The notes under the pieces: generated by a model
Database searches by the model: none
Told to the model about the DNA's origin: nothing
What the model saw: only the letters and a program-made list of their open reading frames with translations
Shown: piece by piece, positions 30,452 to 46,859 of the stretch
Layout: every line of letters begins with the position of its first letter
Numbering within the stretch: position 1 is the stretch's first letter
Program-made: the position numbers and the translations under genes
NCBI GenBank assembly: GCA_012295275.1
Contig: CM022677.1
Coordinates: 19,644,041 to 19,691,540 of the forward strand
Direction of reading: 5' to 3'
DNA: 47,500 bases
From: Chrysomallon squamiferum
Taxonomy: Eukaryota > Mollusca > Gastropoda > Neomphalida > Peltospiridae

Positions 30452-30730
30452 ACAGAAACATCACGTGAGCCTTTCTTTCACAGAAACATCACGTGAGCCT
30501 TTGTTTCACAGAAACATCACGTGAGGCTTTCTTTCACAGAAACATCACGTGAGCCTTTGTTTCAGAGAAACATCACGTGAGCCTTTCTTTTACAGAAAAT
30601 ATTGTGAGCCTTTCTTTTTACATCAAGTGAGCCTTTCTTTCACAGAAATATCACCTGAGCCTTTCTTTTATAGATACATCACGTGAGCCTTTCTTTTTAC
30701 ATCACGTGAGCCTTTCTTTTGCAGTAACCA
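30452..30730 (+). repeat. E-box minisatellite
   Basis: About ten units, most with perfect CACGTG between TTTACAGAAACAT and AGCCTTTCTTT. Ends TTTTGCAGTAACCATGTG. Confidence 0.9.
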
Positions 30731-30749
30731 TGTGACATATTGGCATCAG

Positions 30750-30755
30750 ATAGAT

Positions 30756-30810
<55 letters not shown>

Positions 30811-30845
30811 TATACATACATACTTACATACATACATACATACAG
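30750..30845. repeat. (GATA)n and (CATA)n microsatellites
   Basis: GATA to about 30810, then CATA to about 30843. Confidence 0.9.
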
Positions 30846-31205
30846 TGTACTAGAGGATACCTTGACATGTTATACGAAGTGATCAGTTAAAACTGTTGTA
30901 AAACCGTACGTCTGGGCAGCAGTGAAACAAAGGGAGATAATAATGGTGAAATGTGCATCTTTCTTTGTTAAGGTTGTTAGGGTTATGCCGCAGGTCAGTG
31001 TATTCTCTCTCTGTCTTTCTCATTCATACACGCACACACAAACACACGCAAACACACGCACACATAAAACAAACATACATTTACATCAAACAGTAACATA
31101 TACACATTCACCTGCACACTAACAAACATACACACACATAAACACACAAACACAGTCTCAGCCCGTTTCACAAACAAAAACACAGTGAAACAAGGGGAGA
31201 TAATA
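30846..31205 (+). other. Half-module and CA-rich spacer
   Basis: Repeats the arrangement of 16691-17095 and 25146-25495. No gene seen. Confidence 0.55.
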
Positions 31206-31394
31206 ATGGTGAAACATGCATCTCTCTTAGTTACGGTGGTTATGGTTATGCCGCAGGTCAGTGTATTTGAAATGTGTACCTCAAACACAGAAAAACTAAA
31301 CGAGTCCATCAAAAGCTGTTACTTCTGCCCCAAACATCAGAGGAACTGCTCGGTTTATGTCTTGTCTTGGAAGATGGTCGATGTGTTCCACTGA
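31206..31394 (+). other. Conserved 62-codon reading frame, intact
   Basis: Begins MVKHASLLVTVVMVMPQVS and ends SVYVLSWKMVDVFH; the frame is also open upstream to a Met at 31185. This is the inverted partner of 3556-3744. Confidence 0.35.
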
Positions 31395-33209
31395 TTCTGG
31401 CGAATTATAAAATATAATGAAGAGTTCAGGACTGTGATTAATGAGCTTTTGAAGAAAATTTCTTGTTCTTTAAGAATTTAGTAAGAGTATTTATTTTAAT
31501 AAAGTTTGAAACAGCAGAGCAAAATAAATGAAATTCGGCGAACATCAGTTGCAAATACTTCGTTGTTTTTCTTGTTATCGTCGTAAGTATGATATCATTT
31601 TATAACTATTTTGTTTATATTGATAAAGTATAATAATGAGTTTTCCGTCCTGTGATAAACAGATAGTCTCTGTGTATGTACGTATGTATGTCCGTACGTA
31701 TGTATCAATGTATGTACTTTTATGAGTATCTATGTGTTTAAATATATATATATTTTATTTATTTCCTTAGTTACTTACTTACGTAAGCAAAACTCCTAAA
31801 ACAATCGAAGTTTTCCGGAAGTTCGCACTTTTTCGGAAGTGTTGGACACGTCAGCAAAAATGTAACTGGGATGTTTTTCAATTGGGGCTGTTGTTGTTGT
31901 TGTTGTTGTTGCTTTTTATTATCATTATTATTATTACTTCTTTTTTTTTTCTTATACGATTTTGAATTATCAGTTCTGAACAATATCACATTTCTCATTT
32001 ATATTCCTAGTAATTTTTTCTTTTCAGTTACTTTTAATTGCAGTGAAGATAATTTCACTAGAATCTAGCAAGTGATAATAAGAGAAAACGGCAAGCTGAA
32101 CACTGCACAGAACAAATATTTAATTTGAAATAACGTTTGATACAGTCTGTCTAGAAAACGTTTTGAGATACGTGAAAAATACTTTATCTTTTTGCCTCTC
32201 TGTACGTTATTAAAAAAAAGTTTAAAAACTTACTGATTTTTGTTTTCCGTTCTTCCCTTATTGTGGCAGTGCTTTCTTCTGGCCCTTTTTTGTCTCTCAT
32301 TTTTAATAAAATCTTGAAGAAAACATAATTTATAAAAACGCTAATTGAAAATGGATCGGATATATGTAAAATACGTCATCCGGAAGACTGGGCCTAGGTA
32401 TGACGTCATACTGCCTTGAAGCACTAACACTACGGATAATAATAATGATGATAATAATAATAATAATAATAATACTTGAAGTGATTCTAATGGAAAAAGT
32501 AATAAATAGCATCCGAGCATATTGAAGGTATATGACGACTGAAGTAATAAAATGATAATATATTTACTATGATAACATAAAAAACGAATTATTTCCAGTT
32601 TATGTTCTCGGAATTTCATTTCTTTTGCTCTATTCTTTCAAGCTTTATTAAAATAAATACTCAAAATAAATTCTCATTTTTTCCTTTAAACGCACGATAA
32701 CTCCATGAAATCTTCACTAAAATTCTGCCGAACGTAAAGTTAGAGGTAATTAATTATATATAAATATAATTCTAAACATTTAATCTACTGAAGCAGAAAA
32801 ACAATAAGTAACAGTATCTGTTCACACCACCTAACAGGATGTAATAATAATAATAATATTTGTTTCCGATCCACACACATAAACACCCACAGATGAATGT
32901 AACATCTCTTACTCACTCGAACAGTTTCTATAATTAAAATCAGTTTCAACTTACAAACCACAGCTGTGCTTACACGTACATACATACATGTGACGTTAAT
33001 TAATTGTCACCTTCTTGATTTCGTTTTGATGAGTAGTATAATATCTCTTTCTCACAAATACAGATTTTATAATTAAAAACAGTTTTAAGTTACAAACAAC
33101 AGCTGTGCTTATACGTACATACATACATGTGACGTTAATTAATTTTCACCTTTTTGATTTCGTTTTCAATAAAAAGGATCAGAAGGTTGTTTGAGCTAAA
33201 ATAAAAATC
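31395..33209 (+). other. Upstream block of lectin unit 9
   Basis: Standard module order with short TAA array (about 32438-32474), TATATAAATATA (about 32755-32768) and doubled ~125 bp repeat (about 32930-33175). Inverted counterpart of 1668-3555. Confidence 0.6.
32401..32408. promoter_or_regulatory. TGACGTCA (CRE palindrome) upstream of unit 9
   Basis: Conserved core and flanks, about 0.8 kb upstream of exon 1. Confidence 0.5.
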
Positions 33210-34069
33210 ATGAACGTTTACGTTTTAATCGTCCTCTTCGTCTCAGTTTTGCAGTGTGCAGGTAAATTTACTTTTATGTATAAACTTTGAAGAACAAAAG
33301 GGCTTTATACAGTGTACTATTTTTAAAAAAATCTGTATTTTGTTAGTTGAATAGCAACTTTAGTGGTAGCCATACTGTTGTAGAACTAGTATTAGTAATA
33401 GTATTATTATAATAGTCAGTGCATTACCTGAAGATTATTATCAGTAGTATCAGTATTAGTATTAGTATTGTCGTCGTCGTTGTTATTTTTCTCAGAACTA
33501 CTGTGAAAGCATGAACTCCTATCTTGCTGTCATCACTTCTGCCAAAGAAGATGAATATCTTCGTAACCATATTATGAAACAGTCAAAAGGTAAGTCTGAA
33601 TTTATAATTTTATAATAATGTGAAAAAAAAAGTATAAACATAAATAAATAATATCAGTTATAGAACCGAACAAACACACACACAAGTATACATACACGCC
33701 CACATACACATACACACGCACACACAAATACAAAGATACACATACACACACATACACTAGCATATTAATTTAAAGTAATAGCAAGAACAAAACAAAACTG
33801 AAATTTTCGCAATTTATTTAACAGTGGGTATTTACTGGGTCGGGTCTTGTGATATGCAAGTTGAAGGTCGTTTCCAGTGGAAACGGAATGGCCATAAATC
33901 AGAAGATCTAAGTTATACAAACTGGGATTCGGGCCAACCCAATAATTCAGGAGGAGGAGAGAACTGTTAGCAGTTGAGGGGCGCATTCGGTTACAGATGG
34001 AATGATGAACCATGTTCGGTGAAGATTGGATTCATATGTGAACAAAAAGCGAACGTCTGTGAAGATTAA
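33210..34069 (+). pseudogene. C-type lectin pseudogene, unit 9 (inverted sister of unit 1)
   Basis: Exon 1 33210-33261 (MNVYVLIVLFVSVLQCA), exon 3 33496-33589 (NYCESMNSYLAVITSAKED), exon 4 33825-34069. Exon 2 is absent and intron 1 is only about 230 bases, as in unit 1. Exon 4 has TAG at 33968-33970, the same codon as in unit 1, and the sugar tripeptide QPN. Splice sites of exons 1, 3 and 4 are intact. Exon 1 to 3 joining is out of frame, so no full CTLD can be made. Confidence 0.85.
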
Positions 34070-35033
<964 letters not shown>

Positions 35034-35072
35034 AACTGAGACGAAGACGACGATTAAAACGTAAACGTTCAT
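35034..35072 (-). pseudogene. Truncated lectin exon 1 at an inversion junction
   Basis: First 39 bases of exon 1 (MNVYVLIVVFVSV) on the minus strand, cut before the donor and joined to the plus-oriented 3' flank of unit 9. The frame runs on into low-complexity flank. The rest of this unit's gene body is missing. Confidence 0.75.
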
Positions 35073-35811
35073 GATTTTTATTTTAGCTCAAACAGCCTTC
35101 TGATCCTTTTTATTGAAAACGAAATCAAAGAGGTGAAAATCAATTAACGTCACATGTATGTATGTACGTATAAGCACAGCTGTTGTTTGTAACTTAAAAC
35201 TGTTTTTAATTATAAAATCTGTATGTGTGAGAAAGAGATATTATACTACTCATCAAAACGAAATCAAGAAGGTGACAATTAATTATCATCACATGTATGT
35301 ATGTACGTGTAAGCACAGCTGTGGTTTGTAAGTTGAAACTGTTTTTAATTATAGAAACTGTTCGAGTGAGTAAGAGGTGTTACATTCATCTGTGGGTGTT
35401 TATGTGTGTGGATCGGAAACAAATATTGGAGCGTAAACAGATTATTATTACATCCTGTTAGGTGGTGTGAACAGATACTGTTACTTATTCTTTTTCTGCT
35501 TCAGATCATTATATTTATATATAATTAATTACTTCTAACTTTACGTTCGGTATAATTTTAGTGAAAATTTCATGGAGTTATCGTGCGTTTAAAGGAAAAA
35601 ATGAGAATTTACTGTGAGTATTTATTTTAATAAAGCTTGAAACAATAGAGCAAAAGAAATGAAATTCCGAGAACATAAACTGGAAATACTTCGTTTTTCA
35701 TGTTATCATAGTAAATATAATATCATTTTCTCATACTCTTACATCAGTCGTCATATACCTTCAATATGCTCGGATGCTATTTATTACTTTTTTTCCATTA
35801 GAATCACTTCA

Positions 35812-35870
<59 letters not shown>

Positions 35871-36554
35871 TAGCCGTAGAGTTAGTGCTTCAAGGCAGTA
35901 TGACGTCATACCTAGGCCACGTCTTCCAGATGACGTATTTTACATATATCCGATACATTTTCAATTAGAGTTTTTGTAAATTATGTTTTCTTCAAGATTT
36001 TATTAAAAATGAGAGACAAAAAAGGCCAGAAGAAAGCACTGCCCCAAAAAGGCAAGAAAAGAAAACAAAAATCAGTCAGTTTTTAAACTTAAAGTGATTT
36101 TTTATATATATTTTTTAATTACGTACAGACAGGCAAAATGATAAAGTATTTTTCACGTATCTCAAAACGTTTTCTAGGCAGACTGTATCAAACGTTATTG
36201 CAAATTAAATATTTGTTCTCTGCAGTGTTCAGCTTGCCGTTTTCTCTTATTATCATTTTCTAGATTCTAGTGAAATAATCTACACTGCAATTAAAAGTAA
36301 CTGAAAAGAGCAGAAAATTAGTAGGAAAATAAATCAAAAATCGTATCAGAAAAAGAATAAAGAAAAAAAAAAGAATTAATAATAATGACAATAAAAAACA
36401 ACAGTAACAACAATAACAACAACAACAACAACACCCCCAATTGAAAAAATCCCAGTTATATATCTGCTGACGTGTCCAACACTTGCGAAAAAGTGCGAAC
36501 TTCCGGAATACATCGATTGTTTTAGGAGTTTTGATTAAGTAAGTAAGTAAGTAA
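35073..36554 (-). other. Upstream block (minus strand) of the truncated unit
   Basis: Same module order as 1668-3555 on the minus strand: doubled ~125 bp repeat (about 35110-35365), TATATAAATATA-like stretch (about 35513-35526), TAA/TTA array (about 35813-35868), CRE-like site, GTT run (about 36415-36432), TTACTTACTTAC boundary. Confidence 0.6.
35901..35908. promoter_or_regulatory. TGACGTCA (CRE palindrome), minus-strand block
   Basis: Sixth copy of the conserved site, here upstream of a gene that retains only part of exon 1. Confidence 0.45.
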
Positions 36555-36678
36555 GGCAGAAGTAAAAGCTTTTGATGGAGTCGTTTAGTTTTTCTGTGTT
36601 AGAGGTACACATTTCAAATACACTGACCTGCGGCATAACCCTAATCACCGTAACTAAGAGAGATGCATGCTTCACCAT
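36555..36678 (-). pseudogene. Conserved 62-codon frame, truncated
   Basis: Minus-strand N-terminal two thirds (MVKHASLLVTVIRVMPQVS ... IKSF) joined directly to the TTACTTACTTAC boundary, as in the plus copy at 19995. Confidence 0.35.
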
Positions 36679-36849
36679 TGTTATCTCCCCTTGTTTCCCT
36701 ACAGCCCAGACGTAACATTTTACAACAGTTTCGACTGATCATTTCCTGTAACGTGAACGTATCCTAAAGTAGAGTATATAGCTACATACCTATCTGGATA
36801 TATCTATATCTATATTTACAGATATTATATCTACGTCTATCTATCACTC

Positions 36850-37065
<216 letters not shown>

Positions 37066-37091
37066 TCTGATGACAATATGTCACATGGTTG

Positions 37092-37170
37092 CTAATTTTC
37101 AAATTAATCTTCACAGATGTTCGCTTTTTCTTCACATATGAATCCCAACTGCATCCACCATCGTTCATCT
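37092..37170 (-). pseudogene. Captured tail of lectin exon 4
   Basis: Minus-strand fragment (DERWWMQLGFICEEKANIC and stop in the lectin frame) between CAACCATGTGACATA and the minisatellite. One of five copies. Confidence 0.7.
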
Positions 37171-37380
37171 GCAAAAGAAAGGCTCACGTGATTTGAAAGA
37201 AAGGCTCTCGTGATTTGAAAGAAAGCCTCACGTGATTTAAAAGAAAAGCTCACGTGATTTAAAAGAAAGCCTCACGTGATTTAAAAGAAAGCCTCACGTG
37301 ATTTAAAAGAAAAGCTCACGTGATTTAAAAGAAAGCCTCACGTGATTTTAAAGAAAGGCTCACTTAATATTTCTTGATGT
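37171..37380 (-). repeat. E-box minisatellite, 21-22 bp form
   Basis: About nine units of GGCTCACGTGATTTAAAAGA with CTCGTG variants. Confidence 0.9.
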
Positions 37381-38340
<960 letters not shown>

Positions 38341-38899
38341 TTAATCTTCACAGACGTTCGCTTTTTGTTCACATATGAATCCCCACATGTACCAACACTG
38401 GTCATCGTTCCATTTGTAACCATACCCGCGATATAAATGCAAACAGTAACATGGTTACGAAGATATTCTTCTTCTTTGGCAGAAGTGATGACAGCCAGAT
38501 AAGTGTTTATGCTTTCACACTAGTTCTGAGAAAAATAACAACGACGACGACGACGACGACAACAACAACAACAACAACAATAATAATAATAATAATAATA
38601 ATATTCTATCATCACCATCTATATCATCATCATCATCATCATCACATCAACACCATGACAAGAAACACATACATATATATATATACGAAATCGAGAAAGA
38701 AAAGAGAGGACGAGACTGAGAGAGAGAGAGACAGTGAGAGAGAGACAGACAGAGAGATAGAGACAGAGAGACAGATAGAGAGACAGAGATAAACAGAGAG
38801 ACAGAGACAAACAGAGAGAGACTCAGAGAGAGAGAGAGAGACAGAGACACAGATAGAGAGAGTCAGAGAGAGAGACACCAGTTTGACATCTTCCGGCAT
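38341..38899 (-). pseudogene. Collapsed lectin pseudogene, tandem copy A
   Basis: Same structure as 17630-18182, inverted: exon 2 stub at 38877-38899, GA-type repeats, then the exon 3/exon 4 fusion at 38341-38525. It additionally has TAG in the second codon of exon 3 (AACTAGTGT for AACTACTGT), which unit 5 lacks. Confidence 0.8.
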
Positions 38900-39244
38900 C
38901 TTAATCAAAACAAAAAAATGTTGTGTCTCAAATTTTATATTAAAGACACTCACGTACACATTTTCTATTAGCGTTTTTGTCAATAATGCTTTCTTCACGA
39001 TTTTATTATAAATGAGAGACAAAAAGGACCAGAAGAAAGCACCGCCCCAAAAAGGCAAGAGAGGAAAACAAAAATCAGTCAGTTTTTAAATTTACAATGA
39101 ATTGTTTTACAGTAATAATATACAGAGAGAAGAACTGATAAAGTATTTTTCGTGTGTCTGAAAACGTTTTCTAGGCAGGCTGTATCAAACGTTATTTCAA
39201 ATTAAATATTAAAACTCTTCATTATATTTTATGATTCGCCAGAA
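38900..39244 (-). other. Collapsed upstream block
   Basis: Inverted match of 17285-17629, lacking exon 1, CRE-like site and TAA array. Confidence 0.6.
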
Positions 39245-39433
39245 TCAGTGGAACACATCGACCATCTTCCAAGACAAGACACAAACCGAGCAGTTCCTCT
39301 GATGTTTGAGGCAGAAGTAAAATCTTTTGATGGACTCGTTTAGTTTTTCTGTGTTAGAAGTACACATTTCAAATACACTGACCTGCGGCATAACTCTAAC
39401 CACTGTAACTTAGAAAGATGCATGCTTCACCAT
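39245..39433 (-). pseudogene. Conserved 62-codon frame with early TAA
   Basis: MVKHASF then TAA; the remainder (VSVFEMCTSNTEKLNESIK ... LSWKMVDVFH) is open. Confidence 0.35.
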
Positions 39434-39584
39434 TGTTATCTCCCCTTGTTTCCCTACAGCCCAGACGTAACATTTACAAGTTTTAACTGATCATTTCCTA
39501 TAACGTCAGCGTATTCCATAGTAGTGTATATAACCTAGATACCTATCCTGATATATCTATGTCTATATATATATATGTATTATA

Positions 39585-39643
39585 TCTATCTATCTATCAA
39601 TCTATCTATCTATCGATCCATCCATCCATCCATCCATCCATCC

Positions 39644-39683
<40 letters not shown>

Positions 39684-39735
39684 GTCTATCTGTCTATCTA
39701 TCTATCGATCTATCTATATTCATCTATCTGATGCC
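39585..39735. repeat. (TATC)n with (CATC)n microsatellite
   Basis: TATC array with an internal block of CATC (about 39617-39645). Confidence 0.95.
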
Positions 39736-39752
39736 AATATGTCACATGGTTG

Positions 39753-39831
39753 CTAATTTTCAAATTAATCTTCACAAATGTTCGCTTTTTGTTCACATAT
39801 GAATCCCAACTGCATCCACCATCGTTCGTCT
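39753..39831 (-). pseudogene. Captured tail of lectin exon 4
   Basis: Second minus-strand copy, nearly identical to 37092-37170 and 44087-44166. Confidence 0.7.
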
Positions 39832-40095
39832 GCAAAAGAAAGGCTCACGTGATTTAAAAGAAAGGCTGTCGTGATTTAAAAGAAAGGCTCTCGTGACTTA
39901 AAAGAAAGGCTCTCGTGATTTGAAAGAACGGATCACGTGATTTAAAAGAAAAGCTCACGTGATTTAAAAGAAAGGCTCTCGTGATTTAAAAGAAAGGCTC
40001 TCGTGATTTAAAAGAAAGGCTCTCGTGATTTGAAAGAAAGGATCACGTGATTTAAAAGAAAAGCTCACGTGATTTTAAAGAAAGGCTCACTTAAT
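39832..40095 (-). repeat. E-box minisatellite, 21-22 bp form
   Basis: About twelve units, CACGTG and CTCGTG forms interspersed. Confidence 0.9.
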
Positions 40096-41070
<975 letters not shown>

Positions 41071-41633
41071 TTAATCTTCACAGACGTTCGCTTTTTGTTC
41101 ACATATGAATCCGCACATGTACCAACACTGGTCATCATTCCATTTGTAACCATACCCGCGATATGAATGCAAACAGTAACATGGTTACGAAGATATTCTT
41201 CTTCTTTTGCAGAAGTGATGACAGCCAGATAAGTGTTTATGCTTTCACACTAGTTCTGAGAAAAATAACAACGACGACGACGACGACAACAACAACAACA
41301 ACAACAATAATAATAATAATAATAATAATATTCTATCATCACCATCTATATCATCATCATCATCATCATCAACACCATCACAAAAAGCACATACACATAT
41401 ATATATATATATACGAAATCGAGAAAGAAAAGAGAGGAGGAGACTGAGAGAGAGAGAGAGAGAGACAGTGAGAGAGAGAGAGACAGACAGAGAGATAGAG
41501 ACAGAGAGACAGATAGAGAGACAGAGATAAACAGAGAGACAGAGACAAACAGAGAGAGACTCAGAGAGAGAGAGACAGAGACACAGAGAGAGAGAGTCAG
41601 AGAGAGAGACACCAGTTTGACATCTTCCGGCAT
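41071..41633 (-). pseudogene. Collapsed lectin pseudogene, tandem copy B
   Basis: Exon 2 stub 41611-41633 and exon 3/4 fusion 41071-41255, with the TAG in exon 3 shared with copy A. Confidence 0.8.
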
Positions 41634-41978
41634 CTTAATCAAAACAAAAAAATGTTGTGTCTCAAATTTTATATTAAAGACACTCACGAACACATTTTCT
41701 ATTAGCGTTTTTGTCAATAATGCTTTCTTCACGATTTTATTATAAATGAGAGACAAAAAGGACCAGAAGAAAGCACCGCCCCAGAAAGGCAAGAAAGGAA
41801 AACAAAAATCAGTCAGTTTTTAAATTTACAATGAATTGTTTTACACTAATAATATACAGAGAGAAGAACTGATAAAGTATTTTTCGTGTGTCTGAAAACG
41901 TTTTCTAGGCAGGCTGTATCAAACATTATTTCAAGTTAAATATTAAAACTCTTCATTATATTTTATCATTCGCCAGAA
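41634..41978 (-). other. Collapsed upstream block
   Basis: Equivalent to 38900-39244. No gene seen. Confidence 0.6.
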
Positions 41979-42209
41979 TCAGTGGAACACATCGACCATC
42001 TTCCAAGACAAGACATAAACCGAGCAGTTCCTCTGATGTTTGAGGCAGAAGTAAAATCTTTTGATGGACTCGTTTAGTTTTTCTGTGTTAGAAGTACACA
42101 TTTCAAATACACTGACCTGCGGCTTAACTCTAACCACCGTAACTAAGAGAGAGATACACGCTTCACCATTGTTGTCTCCCCTTGTTTCACTGCAGCCCAG
42201 ACGTAACAT
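41979..42209 (-). other. Conserved reading frame, intact, N-terminally extended
   Basis: 76 codons; an indel changes the start (MLRLGCSETRGDNNGEACIS) but the core VSVFEMCTSNTEKLNESIK through LSWKMVDVFH is kept. Confidence 0.35.
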
Positions 42210-42309
42210 TTACAAGTTTTAACAGATCATTTCCTATAACGTCAACGTATTCTATAGTAATGTGTATATACCTAGATACCTATCTAGATATTCCTACGTA
42301 CATAATCTA

Positions 42310-42512
<203 letters not shown>

Positions 42513-42549
42513 CTGATGCCAATATGTCACATGGTTGCTAATTTTCAAA

Positions 42550-43106
42550 TTAATCTTCACAAATGTTCGCTTTTTGTTCACATATGAATCCCTACTTCTA
42601 CCAACACTGGTCATCATTCCATTTGTAACCATACCCGCGATATAAATGCAAACAGTAATATGGTTACGAAGATATTCTTCTTCTTTTGCAGAAGTGATGA
42701 CAGCCAGATAAGTGTTTATGCTTTCACACTAGTTCTGAGAAAAATAACAACGACGACGACGACGAGAACAACAACAACAACAACAATAATAATAATAATA
42801 ATAATAATATTCTATCATCACCATCTATATCATCATCATCATCATCATCAACACCATCACAAAAAGCACATACACATATATATATACGAAATCGAGAAAG
42901 AAAAGAGAGGAGGAGACTGAGAGAGAGAGAGAGAGACAGTGAGAGAGAGAGAGACAGACAGAGAGATAGAGACAGAGAGACAGATAGAGAGACAGAGATA
43001 AACAGAGAGACAGAGACAAACAGAGAGAGACTCAGAGAGAGAGAGACAGAGACACAGAGAGAGAGAGTCAGAGAGAGAGAGACACCAGTTTGACATCTTC
43101 CGGCAT
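42550..43106 (-). pseudogene. Collapsed lectin pseudogene, tandem copy C
   Basis: Exon 2 stub 43084-43106 and exon 3/4 fusion 42550-42734. Here the fusion exon sits directly against the CAACCATGTGACATA boundary, so minisatellite, ATTT array and CT tract have been removed, apparently by recombination within the exon 4 tail. Confidence 0.8.
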
Positions 43107-43451
43107 CTTAATCAAAACAAAAAAATGTTGTGTCTCAAATTTTATATTAAAGACACTCACGAACACATTTTCTATTAGCGTTTTTGTCAATAATGCTTTC
43201 TTCACGATTTTATTATAAATGAGAGACAAAAAGGACCAGAAGAAAGCACCGCCCCAAAAAGGCAAGAAAGGAAAACAAAAATCAGTCAGTTTTTAAATTT
43301 ACAATGAATTGTTTTACACTAATAATATACAGAGAGAAGAACTGATAAAGTATTTTTCGTGTGTCTGAAAACGTTTTCTAGGCAGGCTGTATCAAACATT
43401 ATTTCAAGTTAAATATTAAAACTCTTCATTATATTTTATCATTCGCCAGAA
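43107..43451 (-). other. Collapsed upstream block
   Basis: Nearly identical to 41634-41978. Confidence 0.6.
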
Positions 43452-43682
43452 TCAGTGGAACACACCGACCATTTTCCAAGACAAGACATAAACCGAGCAG
43501 CTCCTCTGATGTTTGAGGCAGAAGTAAAATCTTTTGATGGACTCGTTTAGTTTTTCTGTGTTAGAAGTACACATTTCAAATACACTGACCTGCGGCTTAA
43601 CTCTAACCACCGTAACTAAGAGAGAGATACACGCTTCACCATTGTTGTCTCCCCTTGTTTCACTGCAGCCCAGACGTAACAT
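43452..43682 (-). other. Conserved reading frame, intact, N-terminally extended
   Basis: Twin of 41979-42209 with two visible residue changes near the C terminus (HQRSC for HQRNC and MVGVFH for MVDVFH). Confidence 0.35.
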
Positions 43683-43789
43683 TTACAAGTTTTAACAGAT
43701 CATTTCCTATAACGTCAACGTATTCTATAGTAATGTGTATATACCTAGATACCTATCTAGATATTCCTACGTACATAATCTATCTGTCA

Positions 43790-44062
<273 letters not shown>

Positions 44063-44086
44063 TGATGCCAATATGTCACATGGTTG

Positions 44087-44166
44087 CTAATTTTCAAATT
44101 AATCTTCACAAATGTTCGCTTTTTGTTCACATATGAATCCCAACTGCATCCACCATCGTTCATCTG
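44087..44166 (-). pseudogene. Captured tail of lectin exon 4
   Basis: Third free minus-strand copy, ending at the minisatellite. Confidence 0.7.
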
Positions 44167-44570
44167 GAAAAGAAAGGCTCTCGTGATTTGAAAGAAAGGC
44201 TCACGTGATTTGAAAGAAAGGCTCACGTATTTAAAAGAAAGGCTCTCGTGATGTAAAAGAAAGGCTCACGTGATTTAGAAGAAAGGCTCACATGATTTAA
44301 AAGAAAGGCTCTCGTGATTTAAAAGAAAGGCTCACGTGATTTAAAAGAAAGCCTCACGTGATTTAAAAGAAAGGCTCACGTGATTTAAAAGAAAGGTTCA
44401 CGTGATTTAAAAGAAAGGCTCTCGTGATTTAAAAGAAATGCTCACGTGATTTAAAAGAAATGCTCTGGTGATTTAAAAGAAAGGCTCTCGTGATTTAAAA
44501 GAAAGGCTCTCGTGATTTAAAAGAAAGGCTCACGTGATTTAAAAGAAAGGCTCACGTAATGTTTCTGGAT
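44167..44570 (-). repeat. E-box minisatellite, largest array (about 18 units)
   Basis: 22 bp units; I count about nine with CACGTG, six with CTCGTG, and single CACGTA, CACATG or CTGGTG variants, interspersed rather than in blocks. Confidence 0.9.
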
Positions 44571-45977
<1,407 letters not shown>

Positions 45978-45982
<5 letters not shown>

Positions 45983-46054
45983 CTTGTTGCTGCTCTTGCT
46001 TTTGATTTTGCTGTTGTTATTGTTATTACTATTGTTATTATGCTTATTAATAGT

Positions 46055-46086
<32 letters not shown>

Positions 46087-46146
46087 TAGAGGTATTCATT
46101 CAGAGAGGAAATAGATAAATGAATTATATAATATTTTATTTTCAAA
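45978..46146 (-). other. 3' flank of unit 12
   Basis: GTTGTT-rich and GCA/GTA runs as in other lectin 3' flanks, ending in the reverse complement of the AATAAA signal. Confidence 0.55.
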
Positions 46147-46700
46147 TTAATCTCTACAGATGTTCGCTTTTTGTTCACATATGAATCCTTTCTTCAACGA
46201 ACATGGTGCATCATTCCATGTGTAACCGACAGCGCCCCTTATTTCCAAACAGTTCTCTTGTCCTCGTGTGTTATCGGGTTGGCCCGGATACCAATTTGTA
46301 TAGCACAAATCTTTTGATTTGTTGTCTTTCCATATCCACTGGAAACGACCTTCAACTTGGATGTCATTAGCCCCGACCCAATATGCATCCGCTGTTAAAT
46401 AAATTGCCAAAATGTCGGTTTTCTTTCGTTTTTGCTATTAATTTTAATATACTAGTATGTGCGTGTGTGTGTGTGTGTGTTTGTTTGTTTGTGTGTGTTT
46501 GTGTATGTTTGTATTGAGTGTTTGTTTGTGTTTGTTGGTATTCTACAACTGTTCTTATTTATTTTTCTACGTTTTTATTTAATTATATAAATTTAAATTC
46601 ACTTACTTTTTGACTCGTTCAGAACATGGTTACGAAGATATTCATCTTCTTTGTCAGAGGTGATGGCAGCAAGATAGGAGTTCATGCTTTTACAGTAGTC
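46147..46700 (-). pseudogene. C-type lectin exons 3 and 4, unit 12 (exons 1 and 2 missing)
   Basis: Exon 4 46147-46391 is fully open: DAYWVGANDIQVEGRFQW, GQPDNTRGQENC, YTWNDAPC, GFICEQKANICRD and TAA. Exon 3 46607-46700 encodes DYCKSMNSYLAAITSDKED with AG and GT intact. Upstream come the usual CGA and TAA runs, a mobile element and GA repeat (47084-47198), but where exon 2 should follow there is a hairpin sequence and then plus-oriented upstream sequence. Exons 1 and 2 therefore appear lost, though exon 4 keeps every binding residue. The frame is also open upstream of exon 4 to a Met at 46410. Confidence 0.7.
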
Positions 46701-46745
46701 CTGAGAAACACCAACGACGACGACGACAACAACAACAACAACAAC

Positions 46746-46800
<55 letters not shown>

Positions 46801-46859
46801 TTCTATCATTACCATCACCACTACCATCATCATCAACACCATCACGAGAAGCATATATA

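Noticed and set aside
35659-35979. Repeated frames beginning MKFREHKLEILRF in the upstream blocks (also minus strand 11876, 20732, 32341)
   Set aside because: They cross the TAA array and CRE region, differ in frame after it, and run antisense to or across the lectin upstream module; copied with the duplications, not independently conserved.
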